From Pohlia nutans (taxonomy: Eukaryota; Streptophyta; Bryopsida; Bryales; Mniaceae): DNA of 64,000 nucleotides. The position numbers and the translations under genes were made by a program. The DNA lies in contig CM040088.1 in NCBI GenBank assembly GCA_022496805.1, positions 1,240,001 to 1,304,000 of the forward strand. The letters run 5' to 3'. Positions 1 through 10,545 of this stretch are shown one piece after another (the first letter of the stretch is position 1; every line of letters starts with the position of its first letter). The notes beneath the pieces were generated by a model, which had not been told where the DNA came from, did not search any database, and worked only from the letters and a program-made list of their open reading frames with translations.

Positions 1-406
1 AATGTTTTTCTATAAATTCTGAAACTTAAAATTCAAAATTCTTTTGTAATTTGATTACAAATTAGAAAGAGACAAGTTATGGCTGAAGTTTTTTTGATGG
101 GTTGAAATGTAATACTCCAAGTGTAGTTGTTTTTTTAGATTTTTTGGATGCTTAATTTTATGAGTTAACTTTTTCAAGGGCACTTTTAGACTAAAATCTC
201 CAAAACAAATTGGTGGAAAAATGTGGCATGAAATGTTGCATACAATTTTCACAATTTATCACCTTTCTAATTGATCACACATAAATAAAATTAACTGTTG
301 ATAAAAATTCTGTAAAAATTTCACACTGCAAAAGTGTTTGATGGATGAAAATATTGTGTTTCATTATGTACATCGTCCATTTTTAGGATGGTTGGACGTT
401 TAGGAA
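1..406. mobile_element. piggyBac-like MITE, right end (cut by window edge)
   Basis: The segment ends at a TTAA (407-410) with an inner terminus that reads, inward on the minus strand, TTCCTAAACGTCCAACC. The same terminal sequence, slightly changed, is the left end of the element at 25870-26730, and the first ~130 bases here match, inverted, bases ~26440-26570 of that element. The left end lies outside the window. Non-coding; the small reading frames in it are not supported. Confidence 0.5.
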
Positions 407-641
407 TTAAGGTCTCAGTTTTTGATCTAAGGATGAAACTTGACATAAACCAATTGAATTTTGTTTTCAGAAATTATCTTAACCTATTATGGAGATTTTT
501 TACGGTACAAATGATACTCAACTAGTACAAGAACCAAATGATGGTTGAAGTGGCATGACGGGCGGTTTGAAGGGAGGCTAGAGTAGGCACTTGCAGGCAC
601 CACAAGCCATGGCTTAGCGGGCGAGTGGTAGAGCAAGTGGC

Positions 642-884
642 GATGGTAGAGCGAGAGCTCCAAGAAGCGGCGATGGCGGAGCGTAAGCTCTAAGAAGCGG
701 TTATGGCTTCATTTCTGTCGACGATGGTAGAGTAAGAGCTCTAAGAAGCCGCGATGGCGGAGCTTAAGCTCGAAGAAGCGGTTATGGCGTCGTTTTTGTA
801 GACGATGGTAAAGCGAGAGCTCCAAGAAGCGGCGATGGTGGAGCATAAGCTCCTAGAAGCGGTTATGGCGTTGTTTCTATAGGT
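642..884 (+). repeat. 81-bp tandem monomers, three copies
   Basis: The phrase GATGGTAGAGCGAGAGCTCC recurs at 642, 723 and 804 with small changes, giving an 81-bp period. Each unit also holds an inner half-repeat (AGCTC.AAGAAGCGG). The array sits directly upstream of a short GC-richer ORF (988-1311), an arrangement resembling the 5' promoter monomers of some LINEs. Confidence 0.75.
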
Positions 885-987
885 TCTTTGTTAAAGATTG
901 ATTCTCTTTATTTCTCTCACAGTTGTCTTAGAGGAAGATGGTATTTTCACGCTTTCTTTCTAGGTCGGTTCTTTTTCTTGTGGCGCT

Positions 988-1311
988 ATGGCTGGCGCGA
1001 CTTGCGCGAGGGAGGCTGTTTTGCAAGATCCTTCGATGGAGGGGGGCGGAGTGGCTGCGCGAGCCGGTGGAGGCGTAGCTCAAGTCATTGTTCAAGAACC
1101 AATTGTGGATGGCCGGAAGCATGCGTATTCTGCTTGTCTAGGATTTATCCCTGCAAATATTGCTGCACAGTCACCTTGTGAGGAGGTATCGGAATTAGTC
1201 TTAGAACTTGCGGTCTTTGATTCTTGTCGTCTTGCAGCCTCTCGATTCATTGTCTTAGGCCAACTACTAGATTTTGATTCGGGTGTTTCTCTCGGATCGT
1301 TTTCTGCTTAG
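988..1311 (+). other. orphan 107-aa ORF between tandem monomers and a SINE/LINE-like tail
   Basis: ATG-started frame with an Ala/Gly-rich N-terminus (EGGGVAARAGGGVAQ). I do not recognise a domain. It follows the 81-bp monomers and precedes a polymerase III-like/3'-tail segment at 1565-1880, so it may be the residual start of a retroelement ORF that lost its body by internal deletion. A real host gene is less likely, because no further exon is evident. Confidence 0.25.
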
Positions 1312-1564
1312 GCTGATTCTGGGGCTTTCCCTTCTCTTGTGATAGACTCTTTCTCTCACTTTGCTTTGGTGTTTAGCTTTGGTTGTGGTCAGCCAGCGAT
1401 GGCGGCCCCTTTTGTGACTCGGTTTTGAGTCAACCACCTGTAGGTTTCTTCAGGCTTTAGGGTATGACTTTTGTCTCCCATGTTTCAGGCTTTCCCAACC
1501 TTGTACCGGAGGTGTTTCCCTCCTGGAGCTTCGGCTCGATCTTTTAATACATTCTCCCGATATG

Positions 1565-1880
1565 TGTTTAAAGGTTTGGTGGTTAGGGCTGATGGCCCCT
1601 AATGAGGAGGTTTTGGGTTCTATTCCCAATGCCGGCGTGGTGCTCACCACCATAGTCCACCCAATTATGGTGGGGGGTCCTTGGACCTTGTTGTATGGGT
1701 ACCTCAAAGCCCTTTGGGGGGACACCATGTCCTGTATCTTCAAGGCACTAGTGGCTAGCTAGGAACTAGCATAGTGTGTCACTATAGTGTCCATCTCCAA
1801 AACGGACCATTGACAATACGAACGAATACTTTATTCACGCCGGCCCTCAACTTAGGGTTGGAGTTTCTATCTATCTATCT
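1565..1880 (+). mobile_element. tRNA-like SINE or LINE 3' end with (TATC)n tail
   Basis: A box-A-like stretch (TGGTTAGGGCTGATGG, ~1574) is followed ~40 bases later by a box-B-like GGTTCTATTCC (1616-1626). The 3' end has ACTTTATTCACGCCGGCC, a short stem-loop (CCCT..AGGG), GGAGTTTC and a (TATC)n tail at 1869-1880. The same 3' end occurs at 24444-24494 with compensating changes in the stem, so this is a dispersed retroposon family. Confidence 0.6.
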
Positions 1881-3971
1881 TATAACGCAACTGCAAAAAG
1901 GTCTAGAGATACCAAAATAATTTATGGAGTTCTATGAAACTCAATATTAAATCCCACAAATGCACATGCGCCTCTACATTTTATGTAGCAATGCAACTTG
2001 AAATGCTTTGCGAGGGGCTCTTCGTCTTTTAAAGATTAATTGAGTTTCTTCTTTGATAGTTAAATAAGGATTGGCTAGTCCCCTATGTATCCATGGCATA
2101 TAAATCTTTCCACCCAATAGTCTAGATAAATTTGGAGGACACAATTTTTTACTTTTGGAAATCAAAATGAAAATTGATGATGAGGTTTCTTTTAGACGTG
2201 CCTTGACCCTTTTACAATGTTGAGTTGAAATATACTACTAGGAAATGTGTCAAAATTTTGTAAAAAGGCTCACTTATGAGATGAAGGTGTTTTTCTAGGT
2301 AGAGTTATTTTGTGGTAATTTGCTTCAAAAGATTTGATGCTCTTTAATGTTTTGCAAAATATTCTACAATCAAATGGATTTTGTAAATATGTAGAATTCA
2401 AATTGCCCTAAGCATATATTCCACTCAAAATTCCAATAAATATTTAAAAATATGTAAATGTCCTTCTTGGAGATGCTGTCTAAATTGTATGTTTGCGTGT
2501 AAACCAATATGCCTGGGAAAATGCCTCAAATAGACAAACACAACAAACATAGAGCCAACAAAATTCTTTAATAATTCAATTACGGATAAGATATCAACAC
2601 TATGTAGATGAAATCGGTTGTGATGGATTGAAATGTAATACTCTAAGTGTATTTATTTTTGGAGGTTTTGAGGTTGCTTAATTTCATGTTTTAAATTTTT
2701 CGGAGCACCTTTGATTTGTTTTGAACTAAGATCTTAGAAATTTTTGGTGAATCGCTGCAACATGATATGAGGCCTAAAATTTTCACAAATCCTCCTCTTT
2801 TTAATTGGTTCACACATGCATGAAGCTATCTTGCTATAGAATTTCGTAGTATTTTTATTACTTGCAAAATGTGCATGGCTGAAGAGATAATGGAACTCAA
2901 TTTTGTAAATAAGTCAAAAAGACTTAGTAGGAAGTTAGGATTTAATGACTAAATTTTTGTTGAGTGACTATTTGTAAGATCAATGTTTAGTTACTAAAAG
3001 ATATCACAAGTATCCCATTAGTATATTTAATACTCAACATCCTCAAGAGATTAACGTTAAATTTGCCAAAAATATTCTTAAATTTTATTTAAATGTTTAA
3101 ATTCTTATTAGCTATCAAGAGCAAAAAAAAACAAATCCACAAGAAAATAAATAGAATGAGGTGAAAATGATGCTCAAAAAGAGAGAAAGTCCATGGTCCA
3201 TTAGGGGATAAATAAACATAAGTTCATAATCTTAAATATCCACATATCTTTTTGATGATTTATCACATTTTGAAATGACTGGTTTGTCTTTATTTAAAAC
3301 TTTCCAATTACAATTCTAAAATGAGATATAACACAAATAATAATTGTGAAGTACAATTGATTAGAAGTTGATACAATTTTTTTAACCATTCAATCTTTTC
3401 TATCTTGTATCAATCATTAATTTTCTAAATATACTTATGTAAGAATAATTTAAATTTCAATGATATATAGATATTCTAATTTGTTTACATTGACTTTGGA
3501 GCTCTCAAAATTCAAGTTTAAAATGCACAACATGAATTCATACATCAAGTTCAAATTATCCGTCTTAGTTGTATTTTATAATGTATCTTTGCAAAAGTGT
3601 TCAACTTGGATAGGGTGAGGATTTGTACACGTATACACATGATTTTGTAAAACAAGTAGAATCAAATGATGGAAACCATACCATCTCGTAGTGCATGTTA
3701 TTCCAATCTCATTACAATATTTTTCAAATTTTGTGTGTTGATTTGGGGTTTTTAACTGAGTTTCAAGAGAAAACATTGGAAAAATAATTAATACAATAAT
3801 GATAATAATAATAATAAATAAATTATAATAATTATAATAATATATGATAAATCCAAGAGTACAAATGTGAGGGTCACATTGAAATTTACAACTTTGGTTT
3901 GTACATCAACTCAATTTCGTTTTTCATCAAAAAAAATATATAAAAAATTGCAAAAAGGGGTTCAAATTTAA
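1881..3971. other. AT-rich intergenic DNA
   Basis: No coding region is supported. A stretch near 2620-2720 resembles the inner part of the element at the window start (GGATTGAAATGTAATACTC...), so at least one more degraded MITE copy is present. An (AAT)-rich run lies at 3797-3845. Short reading frames here are not convincing. Confidence 0.5.
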
Positions 3972-4507
3972 CCCCTAAAGCACCAATCAACCATATTATG
4001 CTTGATTTTTGGTCAAAGGCCCTAAAAATCAAGTGTCTTAGCTTTATTGTAGTTGGTGTTTTCATTAGATGTTTAAGTTAAGTTATGATACATCTTTTGA
4101 CCGTTGGGATTGGAGAATAAACTTCATTTGAAGCTTTTCCACCGTTGAGAACTTTGAATTTTGAGTGTCCAAAATACAAAGGGCTTTCTAAAGATGCTTC
4201 AATCATAAGTCTCTTTTAATTTCTTCACCTTCAATTTTTTACTCCATGTAAATTTAACTTTTATCTACCTTAAATATAATTTTTGATATTAAATTTGACA
4301 AAAACATATTTATTTTGAATTTTTACCTTGTTTACATCATAAAATTTGTAAATATTCAAAATATCTTCCAATCATGTTAAATTTTTTGTCATACCTTCAT
4401 AATGTCGATGATTATCTATGAAAAATTATAAACCGTTCAATGTGATATTTAAAGTATGCAAATTATAGTGCTTTGACTTTTACAAAAGAGGTGAGGACCT
4501 TTAGGGG
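3972..4507. mobile_element. piggyBac-like MITE, 536 bp
   Basis: Flanked by TTAA on both sides (3968-3971 and 4508-4511). Terminal inverted repeats begin CCCCTAAAG on both ends (left CCCCTAAAGCACC; right, read inward, CCCCTAAAGGTCCTCACC). No ORF of note. Confidence 0.7.
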
Positions 4508-4558
4508 TTAAGTTGGGTATCTCTAGTTCGCCCCCTGTGAGTTCCTACCTAGAGTATA

Positions 4559-4980
4559 AGGTAGACCACCTGTTTCCGATCACCTTAAGCAATTCAGCAC
4601 ACTTCCGGTGGAGTAACAAATAAGCAAATAATTTTGCAGTGTAGGGAAATAGATTTGAAGAAGGTCACATATTTTTGAACAAATTTTGGGGCAATATTGA
4701 ATTTACTACAAATTTTCAAAGTGAAGATTCTCTCCAACCCGTTCTCGCAACATAGGCTGACCTATTTTCAAGAATTGTAAAACTAGATTTGGAGAACACA
4801 TGATATCATACTAACTCGGTAACAAGTTTTCATTCTTGGTGCCAACCATTCCATATTAAGAAGAAACATGTTTCCATCACCGTTTACAAATGAATTCGAA
4901 AATAATGCAGGCTAGTTCACGGAAATAGGTCCCCCTATACTGCGTGATTGGGGGCCTGATCGGAAATAGGTTGTCTACCT
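4559..4980. mobile_element. Stowaway/mariner-like MITE, 422 bp, TA duplication
   Basis: The left end AGGTAGACCACCTGTTTCC and the right end read inward, AGGTAGACAACCTATTTCC, form a ~26-bp inverted repeat continuing into CGATCA. TA flanks both ends (4557-4558, 4981-4982). The subterminal CCGATCAC.TTAAGC motif is shared with the MITE at 25156-25449. Confidence 0.75.
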
Positions 4981-4983
4981 TAA

Positions 4984-5217
4984 CCCTTAAACGACAATGC
5001 AAGCCCCACGGGCTTGGTTATATTTTGGGAGAATCTTGCTCTTAACTTCTACTCCATTGCACCAAATGGGGTTTTTAAAATGCCAAACCAAACATATTAG
5101 AGAGATCTATACTTCTTTAGAATAGAGCCAAAGTAAATTTAAAACAGAATCATGCTTAAAATGGAATTTAAAAGAGATTTTGGGTGTGGTATCAGGAAAG
5201 AATATGTCATTTAAGGG
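4984..5217. mobile_element. short piggyBac-like MITE, 234 bp
   Basis: TTAA on both sides (4980-4983, 5218-5221). Ends CCCTTAAACGACAATGC and, inward from the right, CCCTTAAATGACATATTC. Its left TTAA overlaps the right TA of the adjacent Stowaway-like MITE, so the two insertions abut; which came first is unclear. Confidence 0.6.
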
Positions 5218-5439
5218 TTAAACAAGCACCGGCTCATCAATTTATTAACAAAGCCAGCTGCCCTGAGATGAGATGTGCCCGCCCGCAATTGAAAATTCCA
5301 GCTTGACGCCGGGAAGCGCTCCCAAAGCTCTGGACTGACGCAGGGAGACGCCTTTTCCAAGAATAACCTCTAAACCGACGCCCAAGCTCACCTCGTTCGA
5401 GGCACCCTAGTGACGAGGCCCTCACCCTCGGTCGTCATC

Positions 5440-5909
5440 GCTGCTCTGCTCTGCTTTGCTCTGCTCTGGCGCTGCCCCTCTCCCTCTGCCTCTCTCTCTC
5501 TCGTGGTCGCCCTTCTCGGCGTGCTTTTTGGATTGGAATTGCGCACGGTAGCGTGATTGGAAGTCGTAAGTGAAGTGGTGCGGTTTTTCTGCGGTTTTGT
5601 GGTTTGCTTGCTTGATGGTTGGCTCTCGGAGCGTTGGCGTGTGGCGCAGGATGTGGTGGGAGGTGGCGTGAGGCTCCGTGTGTCCAGACAGATTCGGAAT
5701 TGTGGACCGGCAGGGGTTAGGGGCAGGGGGTTGTGCCGACGATGTGCTTCCTTTCCCCTTGGTAGGCCGGGGTGGGAATTGGCGATGGTTGAGGATGTGC
5801 TGTGGTGGCGAAGGGGGCAATTGACGGCATCGTGAGGGGCGGCATTTGGGAGGAAGAGACGGGAAAGCTGGCGTCGTCTCCGGCATCTCCATCGTCCCCG
5901 GCTTCTCCG
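5440..5909 (+). promoter_or_regulatory. CT-rich 5' leader / promoter region of the RanBPM-like gene
   Basis: A pyrimidine-rich tract (CTGCTCTGCTCTG..., CTCTCTCTCTC) at 5440-5503 marks the switch from AT-rich DNA to the GC-rich gene. Several ATGs out of frame with the main ORF lie at 5741, 5785 and 5795; the one at 5785 opens a 16-codon upstream ORF ending at 5835. No clear TATA box was seen. Confidence 0.45.
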
Positions 5910-7313
5910 ATGCGGGAGAAGTCGAGTCCGTTCGAGAAGCCGGCGGTGGGGAGCCGGTCGGGTGTGATGTTCAGGGCGGCCCCGGACGAGGAGGACGACG
6001 TGGAGGAAGAGCCGACGCATTTGAACACGAACACGTGCAGCTTGTATCTGGTGGTGTCGACGGACAAGCTGACGGCGCGCTACACGGGCGATGGGCGCCA
6101 TGGCAACGACGTGGGCGCCATTCAGGCCAACCGGCCTGCGCCGTGCCGGCGGCTGCTGTACTACTTCGAGATGACGGTGAAGGACCGCGGCCACAAGGGT
6201 TGCACCACCATAGGGTTCACGGACGAGTACTTCAAGAACTCGCGGCAGCCGGGGTGGGAGGTGAACAGCTACGGCTATCACGGCGACGACGGCAAGCTGT
6301 ACCACGGGCAGGGGCGCGGGGACTCGTACGCGCAGGGGTTTACGACGGGCGACACCGTGGGCGCCGGCATCAATTACGCCGCGCAGGAGATCTTTTTCAC
6401 GCGCAATGGCAAGATTCTGTCGGGCATCTACAAGGACGTGAAGGCGCTCCTGTATCCTACGATCGGCCTGCACAGCCCCAACGAGCAAGTGGAGGTCAAT
6501 TTCGGGCAGCGCAAGTTCATGTTCGACGTGGAGACGATGATGCTGGAGGAGAGGGGTCGGCGGCAGCGCGCGGTGGAGAATCTGCAGCTTCCACCCGCCG
6601 CCAGCCATAGCATCGTGCGGGCCTTTCTGCTGCACTACGGGTACAACGACACCCTGACGGCATTCGATGCCGCCTGTGGCGCTGCGAGTGAGGACGGCAG
6701 CGTGGATTCTATCGAGATCGCCCCGAAGCTGGAAGCGAATGGCAGCGCGGCGTGCGAGGATGAGAACATGTACGCACTGGACCAACGGAATTTGTTGCGG
6801 CGGTTGATCAGGGAGGGCAATGTGGATGGTGTAATCGCCAACCTCCAGGAATGGTATCCGCAGGTGGAAGAGGACCACTTCTCGACCGTGATCTTTCTGT
6901 TGCACTGCCAGAAGTTCATCGAATTGGTGAGGACAGGGCAAGTGGAGGACGCGGTGACCCTGGCGCGCAAGAAGCTGGCATCGTTTTTTGGAAAGTGCCG
7001 AGATCAGGACCTTCTGCTGCACGATTGTTTGGCATTGCTGGCCTACGAGCGGCCGCAGGAGTCTCCGATTGCCTATCTTCTGCAATTTGCGCAGCGGGAG
7101 GTGGTGGCAGATGCAGTGAACGCCTTCGTGTTGGACACGAATCCGTCCATTCCGGTGGCAAGCAAGGGGGGCAAGCCTCCTCAATCTGCATTGGAAAAGC
7201 TCCTGCGGCAGCTGACTGCTTGCCATGTGGAGAGGCGGTTCTTGAACGGGGGTCAAGGCGAGGTGTTCCGATTGCATCGTATATTGCAGGGAGGCAAGGA
7301 CGGGGGTTGGTAA
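5910..7313 (+). CDS. RanBPM-like protein (SPRY-LisH-CTLH-CRA), intronless
   Basis: Likely a Ran-binding protein M/RanBP9-type scaffold. In other eukaryotes these belong to GID/CTLH E3 ubiquitin-ligase complexes in the cytosol and nucleus. Domains in order: an acidic lead; SPRY (about residues 45-200, with LTARYTGDGRHGNDVGAIQA, YYFEMTV, TIGFTDEYF, GDTVGAGINY, FFTRNGK); LisH (about 234-256, AFLLHYGYNDTLTAFD); CTLH (about 288-347, LLRRLIREGNVDGVIANLQEWYP); CRA (to about 455, with DCLALLAYERPQESPIAYLL). The first in-frame ATG is at 5910, giving 467 aa. The frame is open from 5793 but has no earlier ATG, so a longer start would need GTG. Intronless and much more GC-rich than its surroundings. The family call is firm; the role in this organism is inferred. 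Confidence 0.9.
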   Translation: MREKSSPFEKPAVGSRSGVMFRAAPDEEDDVEEEPTHLNTNTCSLYLVVSTDKLTARYTGDGRHGNDVGAIQANRPAPCRRLLYYFEMTVKDRGHKGCTTIGFTDEYFKNSRQPGWEVNSYGYHGDDGKLYHGQGRGDSYAQGFTTGDTVGAGINYAAQEIFFTRNGKILSGIYKDVKALLYPTIGLHSPNEQVEVNFGQRKFMFDVETMMLEERGRRQRAVENLQLPPAASHSIVRAFLLHYGYNDTLTAFDAACGAASEDGSVDSIEIAPKLEANGSAACEDENMYALDQRNLLRRLIREGNVDGVIANLQEWYPQVEEDHFSTVIFLLHCQKFIELVRTGQVEDAVTLARKKLASFFGKCRDQDLLLHDCLALLAYERPQESPIAYLLQFAQREVVADAVNAFVLDTNPSIPVASKGGKPPQSALEKLLRQLTACHVERRFLNGGQGEVFRLHRILQGGKDGGW

Positions 7314-9601
7314 TGAACGAATGTGGAGATTGACTGTCGCCTGTGCCCGAGTTCTTTTCCGGTGTTTAACTGTGTCCAATCAATGGTGGGGGCGCAGAGG
7401 TGAGGGTAACACGGCCCTGTAGATAGCATAGAGGTGAGCTAGACAGAGAGCACCATTTAATCTCTCAATTGATAAATTCTCTCAGGTTGGATCCCTTTGG
7501 AAGGCAGAAGTGACTTTCCTCGGAACCCTAAAATCAGTACTCGCCAGATATCACTCGCAACCGTGAAGTGAATACTGACTGCGACGTTTGATTGAACCAC
7601 ACACTCTCTCTCTCTCTGTGCGTGCGTGCGTGCAGTTCCATTGTCTCCTGGTGCATTTGAAACGTTCATAACAGACTGGACACACTCTTAGGAACGCGTA
7701 ACCTCCGTCAAGTGATCAGGGGTAGCGATCGTGGAGCTGGCTCGCTCACAGCTGGTGTCTGGCTGACTCTTATGTCAAGAAACTGTGGACATTAAAACCA
7801 TAGTGTTGATTACCCCGAACGTGCTGTTGTTTTGTCGTGCATCTTCGTCCCAGTTTACTGTGGTGCTGTTTTTTGGACATGCTGGGGAGAAACCGTCTGG
7901 TAGAATAGGAGACTTTCTGTTCGTTTTTGTAGACTGTGTTTTCACCTGCATTCATATCTTGGTGGGTCGGGGTCGTGTGGTGGGAGGCCTTGTTTTCCAA
8001 TCGGATTTCGAGATGAGCAGAAATTAGGGTTTGAGCGATTTAGCCAGGCGTGGCGTGTTGGATCGTGCACAGATGAAGGATTAGGGTTTGTGTGGGCTAT
8101 GTCCAATGTCAACAAGTGGGCTTGGGTTGTCATGGAAAGCAAGCTGTCGCAGAGAGGCTGACATGTAGGCTTTGGTCATGGCTTCCATTTTCTGTGTTTT
8201 GGGAGGGATCATGGTGCCGTAGTTGATCGGACAAACCTATCCCGATATTTCTTTACTGTGCCTAGTGTGCACACGGGCAGAAGTCGTACGTGTTTTGTAA
8301 TCATAGACAGAACATGAGCCATCTTGACAGTGCTGGTTGGCAGCCGTGGCGCGGTGCTCTTCTCAGAGAGGTCACTGTTGTATGCGGTTAGTAACGGTAA
8401 CCCCTGGAGGTTGTGAAGGTTGACCATAAGCTTAGGAAGGAAGAGAACAACAGTGTGAGAGTTGCTGAGGAACGCAGTGGTTGTAATCGAGTTTGCCGTC
8501 CTTACAGGAAAGCAACCATTATTCACGTTGGTCTTCAGCCAGCGGTATACAATCAAAGTTTTGTTAACCTTTGAGGCAGTTCAGATGTTTAGTTGGACGA
8601 CCGAATGCTATGGTTACAGCCATGAATGACAAATTATGGAGTAGCAAGTGTGCCGGTTGTGTGATTGGTCGCTGAATCTGATCGACACTGATACCAACCG
8701 TTTTAGCGCAGGCATTTGTTGCACGCTTGAGTAGTGAAATAGAGGAGAGACTGTATTCCGAGCAACTTACAATTCCTGAATTAGCTCGCCCATTGTTTGG
8801 CCGTCCACACTCTTGGACTGGCACTGCTGTGCAGAGTATTTTGGAAGCCCTGATGCCTTAGCGGGATCCGATATGGGTCACGTCGATATTGTCGCTGCAG
8901 TCAGATGATTTCGCACCGGTGGGTGATGTTGAACACACATGCAACCTCTGAAGGTGCATGCAGTAGGGCCAGTGCATGCATTCTAAGTGGTACATACATA
9001 CCGGTTTGTCAGCACAATTGCTGGTCATTGAACTGGGGAGAGCGTTTCAGAAGTGAGGACTGCAGAGGCTTTAACTTACCTAGTCATATGAATTTTCCCC
9101 TAGTCTTGCGTTTCCAAATTGTTCTGGGTTACGGTTAGATTCTCCCTTGGGATCGTGAGTGCAATTTGGCGGAGCTTTCGTAGCATTGGGAAGGTGCGAG
9201 GTCTAAATCTTCTTGACAATGCAGAGCATAGTAATTTGTCGAGGAAATGGAGGCAATGCTGGTTTCTCCTCCTTTTATGCTGAAATTCTAGTTTCGCCTT
9301 GTCTGTCCTATTGTGGAATTTGTGTTCTTGACTTAATGGGTAACTCCACTATCCAAATAATTCATGCCAAAATGAGTCGGAATCCTGTGACCTGCCAATA
9401 ATCTCTCTTGAGTTGCTATTTGCAACAACTATGATTACTACTTGTTGACCTTAGTATCATTATTCGTGCCTGACTACATTCAGCTTTTAATGTGATCCCA
9501 GTATCTTCTCATTTTTAGGCTTAACTTTTTTTCATTCCAGTTGATCAGTTTTTCTCTTTGGTAGACACATCATTCCCTTGTCCAAAATGCCCTCATTTTA
9601 A
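7314..9601. other. 3' flank of the RanBPM-like gene, no supported gene
   Basis: Moderate GC, higher than the AT-rich DNA beyond 9.4 kb, but no reading frame over 115 aa and no recognisable protein. A CTCTCTCTC/GTGCGTGCGTGC run lies near 7603-7635. It could hold a long 3' UTR or a non-coding transcript; nothing in the sequence proves either. Confidence 0.35.
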
Positions 9602-10216
9602 CCACTAAATGTGTAGAGCCCTCTTCAAGTTTGGCAGTATTGGAAATGTGTATAATAGAATGCATCCTAGAGGGATATTTTGAACTTGATTTGTGAACAA
9701 AAGTTGTACATTATGAATTTTAGATTTTATCCATATGGTTAAATCTATGATTTTTATTACCATTAGTTTTGTATAAAATTTGAAACTGAAATTTAATACT
9801 ATCTTGTAAATCAATTATGAGTAATATATTGACAATCTACGGATGAATTTTTTCATGCTTTGTTGAAATGTCATACTCTAAGTTTAATGATTTTTGGAGA
9901 TTTTTTGGTTTCTTCATTTTATTGTGGATTATATTCTAATGTCATTGCAATATTTTGTAACTTTGTTGTTTAGATTTGGGATTTTATGATGATTTTTAAG
10001 AGTAAAATAATTAATTTTTTTTTATAAGATAAATAATGAATCTAAATATACACGTTGACATTACAACTTTTGTTTTGTTCATGAATTCCATTTTTGTTTT
10101 TGATCATACACGTCGACATTACAACTTTTGTTTTGTTCATGAATTCCATTTTTGTTTTTGATCGTACCTTTTATAGTGAATCTTTCAAAGCAATGTTGAA
10201 TCAGGTTGCTAAAGGG
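9602..10216. mobile_element. piggyBac-like MITE, 615 bp
   Basis: TTAA flanks both ends (9598-9601, 10217-10220). Left CCACTAAATGTG; right, read inward, CCCTTTAGCAACC. The terminal match is weaker than in other copies. A 61-bp tandem duplication lies inside it (10049-10166). Confidence 0.5.
10049..10166 (+). repeat. 61-bp tandem duplication
   Basis: Two near-identical units starting ACACGTTGACATTACAAC and ACACGTCGACATTACAAC, each running through GTTCATGAATTCC to TTTTTGATC. Confidence 0.8.
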
Positions 10217-10374
10217 TTAATGTACCAAGTAATTTAATTCTTTTCCCTGGTCTTGCCGTTTAAAATTGTTTTTGGATTTTTCATTTTGTGCTATGATGGT
10301 TCTTGTTATCACCATACTGAATACTACATTGTGGAGAAAGTAGTTTCCAAAACTTTTGTACTTTTAATGGATCA

Positions 10375-10545
10375 CTTTCAATTGTTAATAGTGATCTTTT
10401 TGAACTTTGAATTGTTAGTAGGGATCTCTTTGAATTGTTAGTAGGGATCACTCTTAATTGTTAGTAAGAATCACTTTCTACTGTTAGTAATGATCACTTT
10501 CAATTGTTCGTAGGGATCACTTTCACTTGTTAGTGGGGATTTGGG
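10375..10545 (+). repeat. ~27-bp tandem repeat, about six units
   Basis: Degenerate units of the form AATTGTTAGTAGGGATCACTTTC occur back to back. Non-coding; function unknown. Confidence 0.75.

Noticed and set aside
5802..5909. N-terminal extension of the RanBPM-like protein starting at GTG 5802
   Set aside because: Needs a non-ATG start; the first in-frame ATG at 5910 keeps all domains.
5388..7379. 663-codon minus-strand frame opposite the RanBPM-like gene
   Set aside because: Its sequence is the low-complexity Arg/His/Pro-rich shadow of a GC-rich gene; the plus strand carries clear SPRY, LisH, CTLH and CRA domains.
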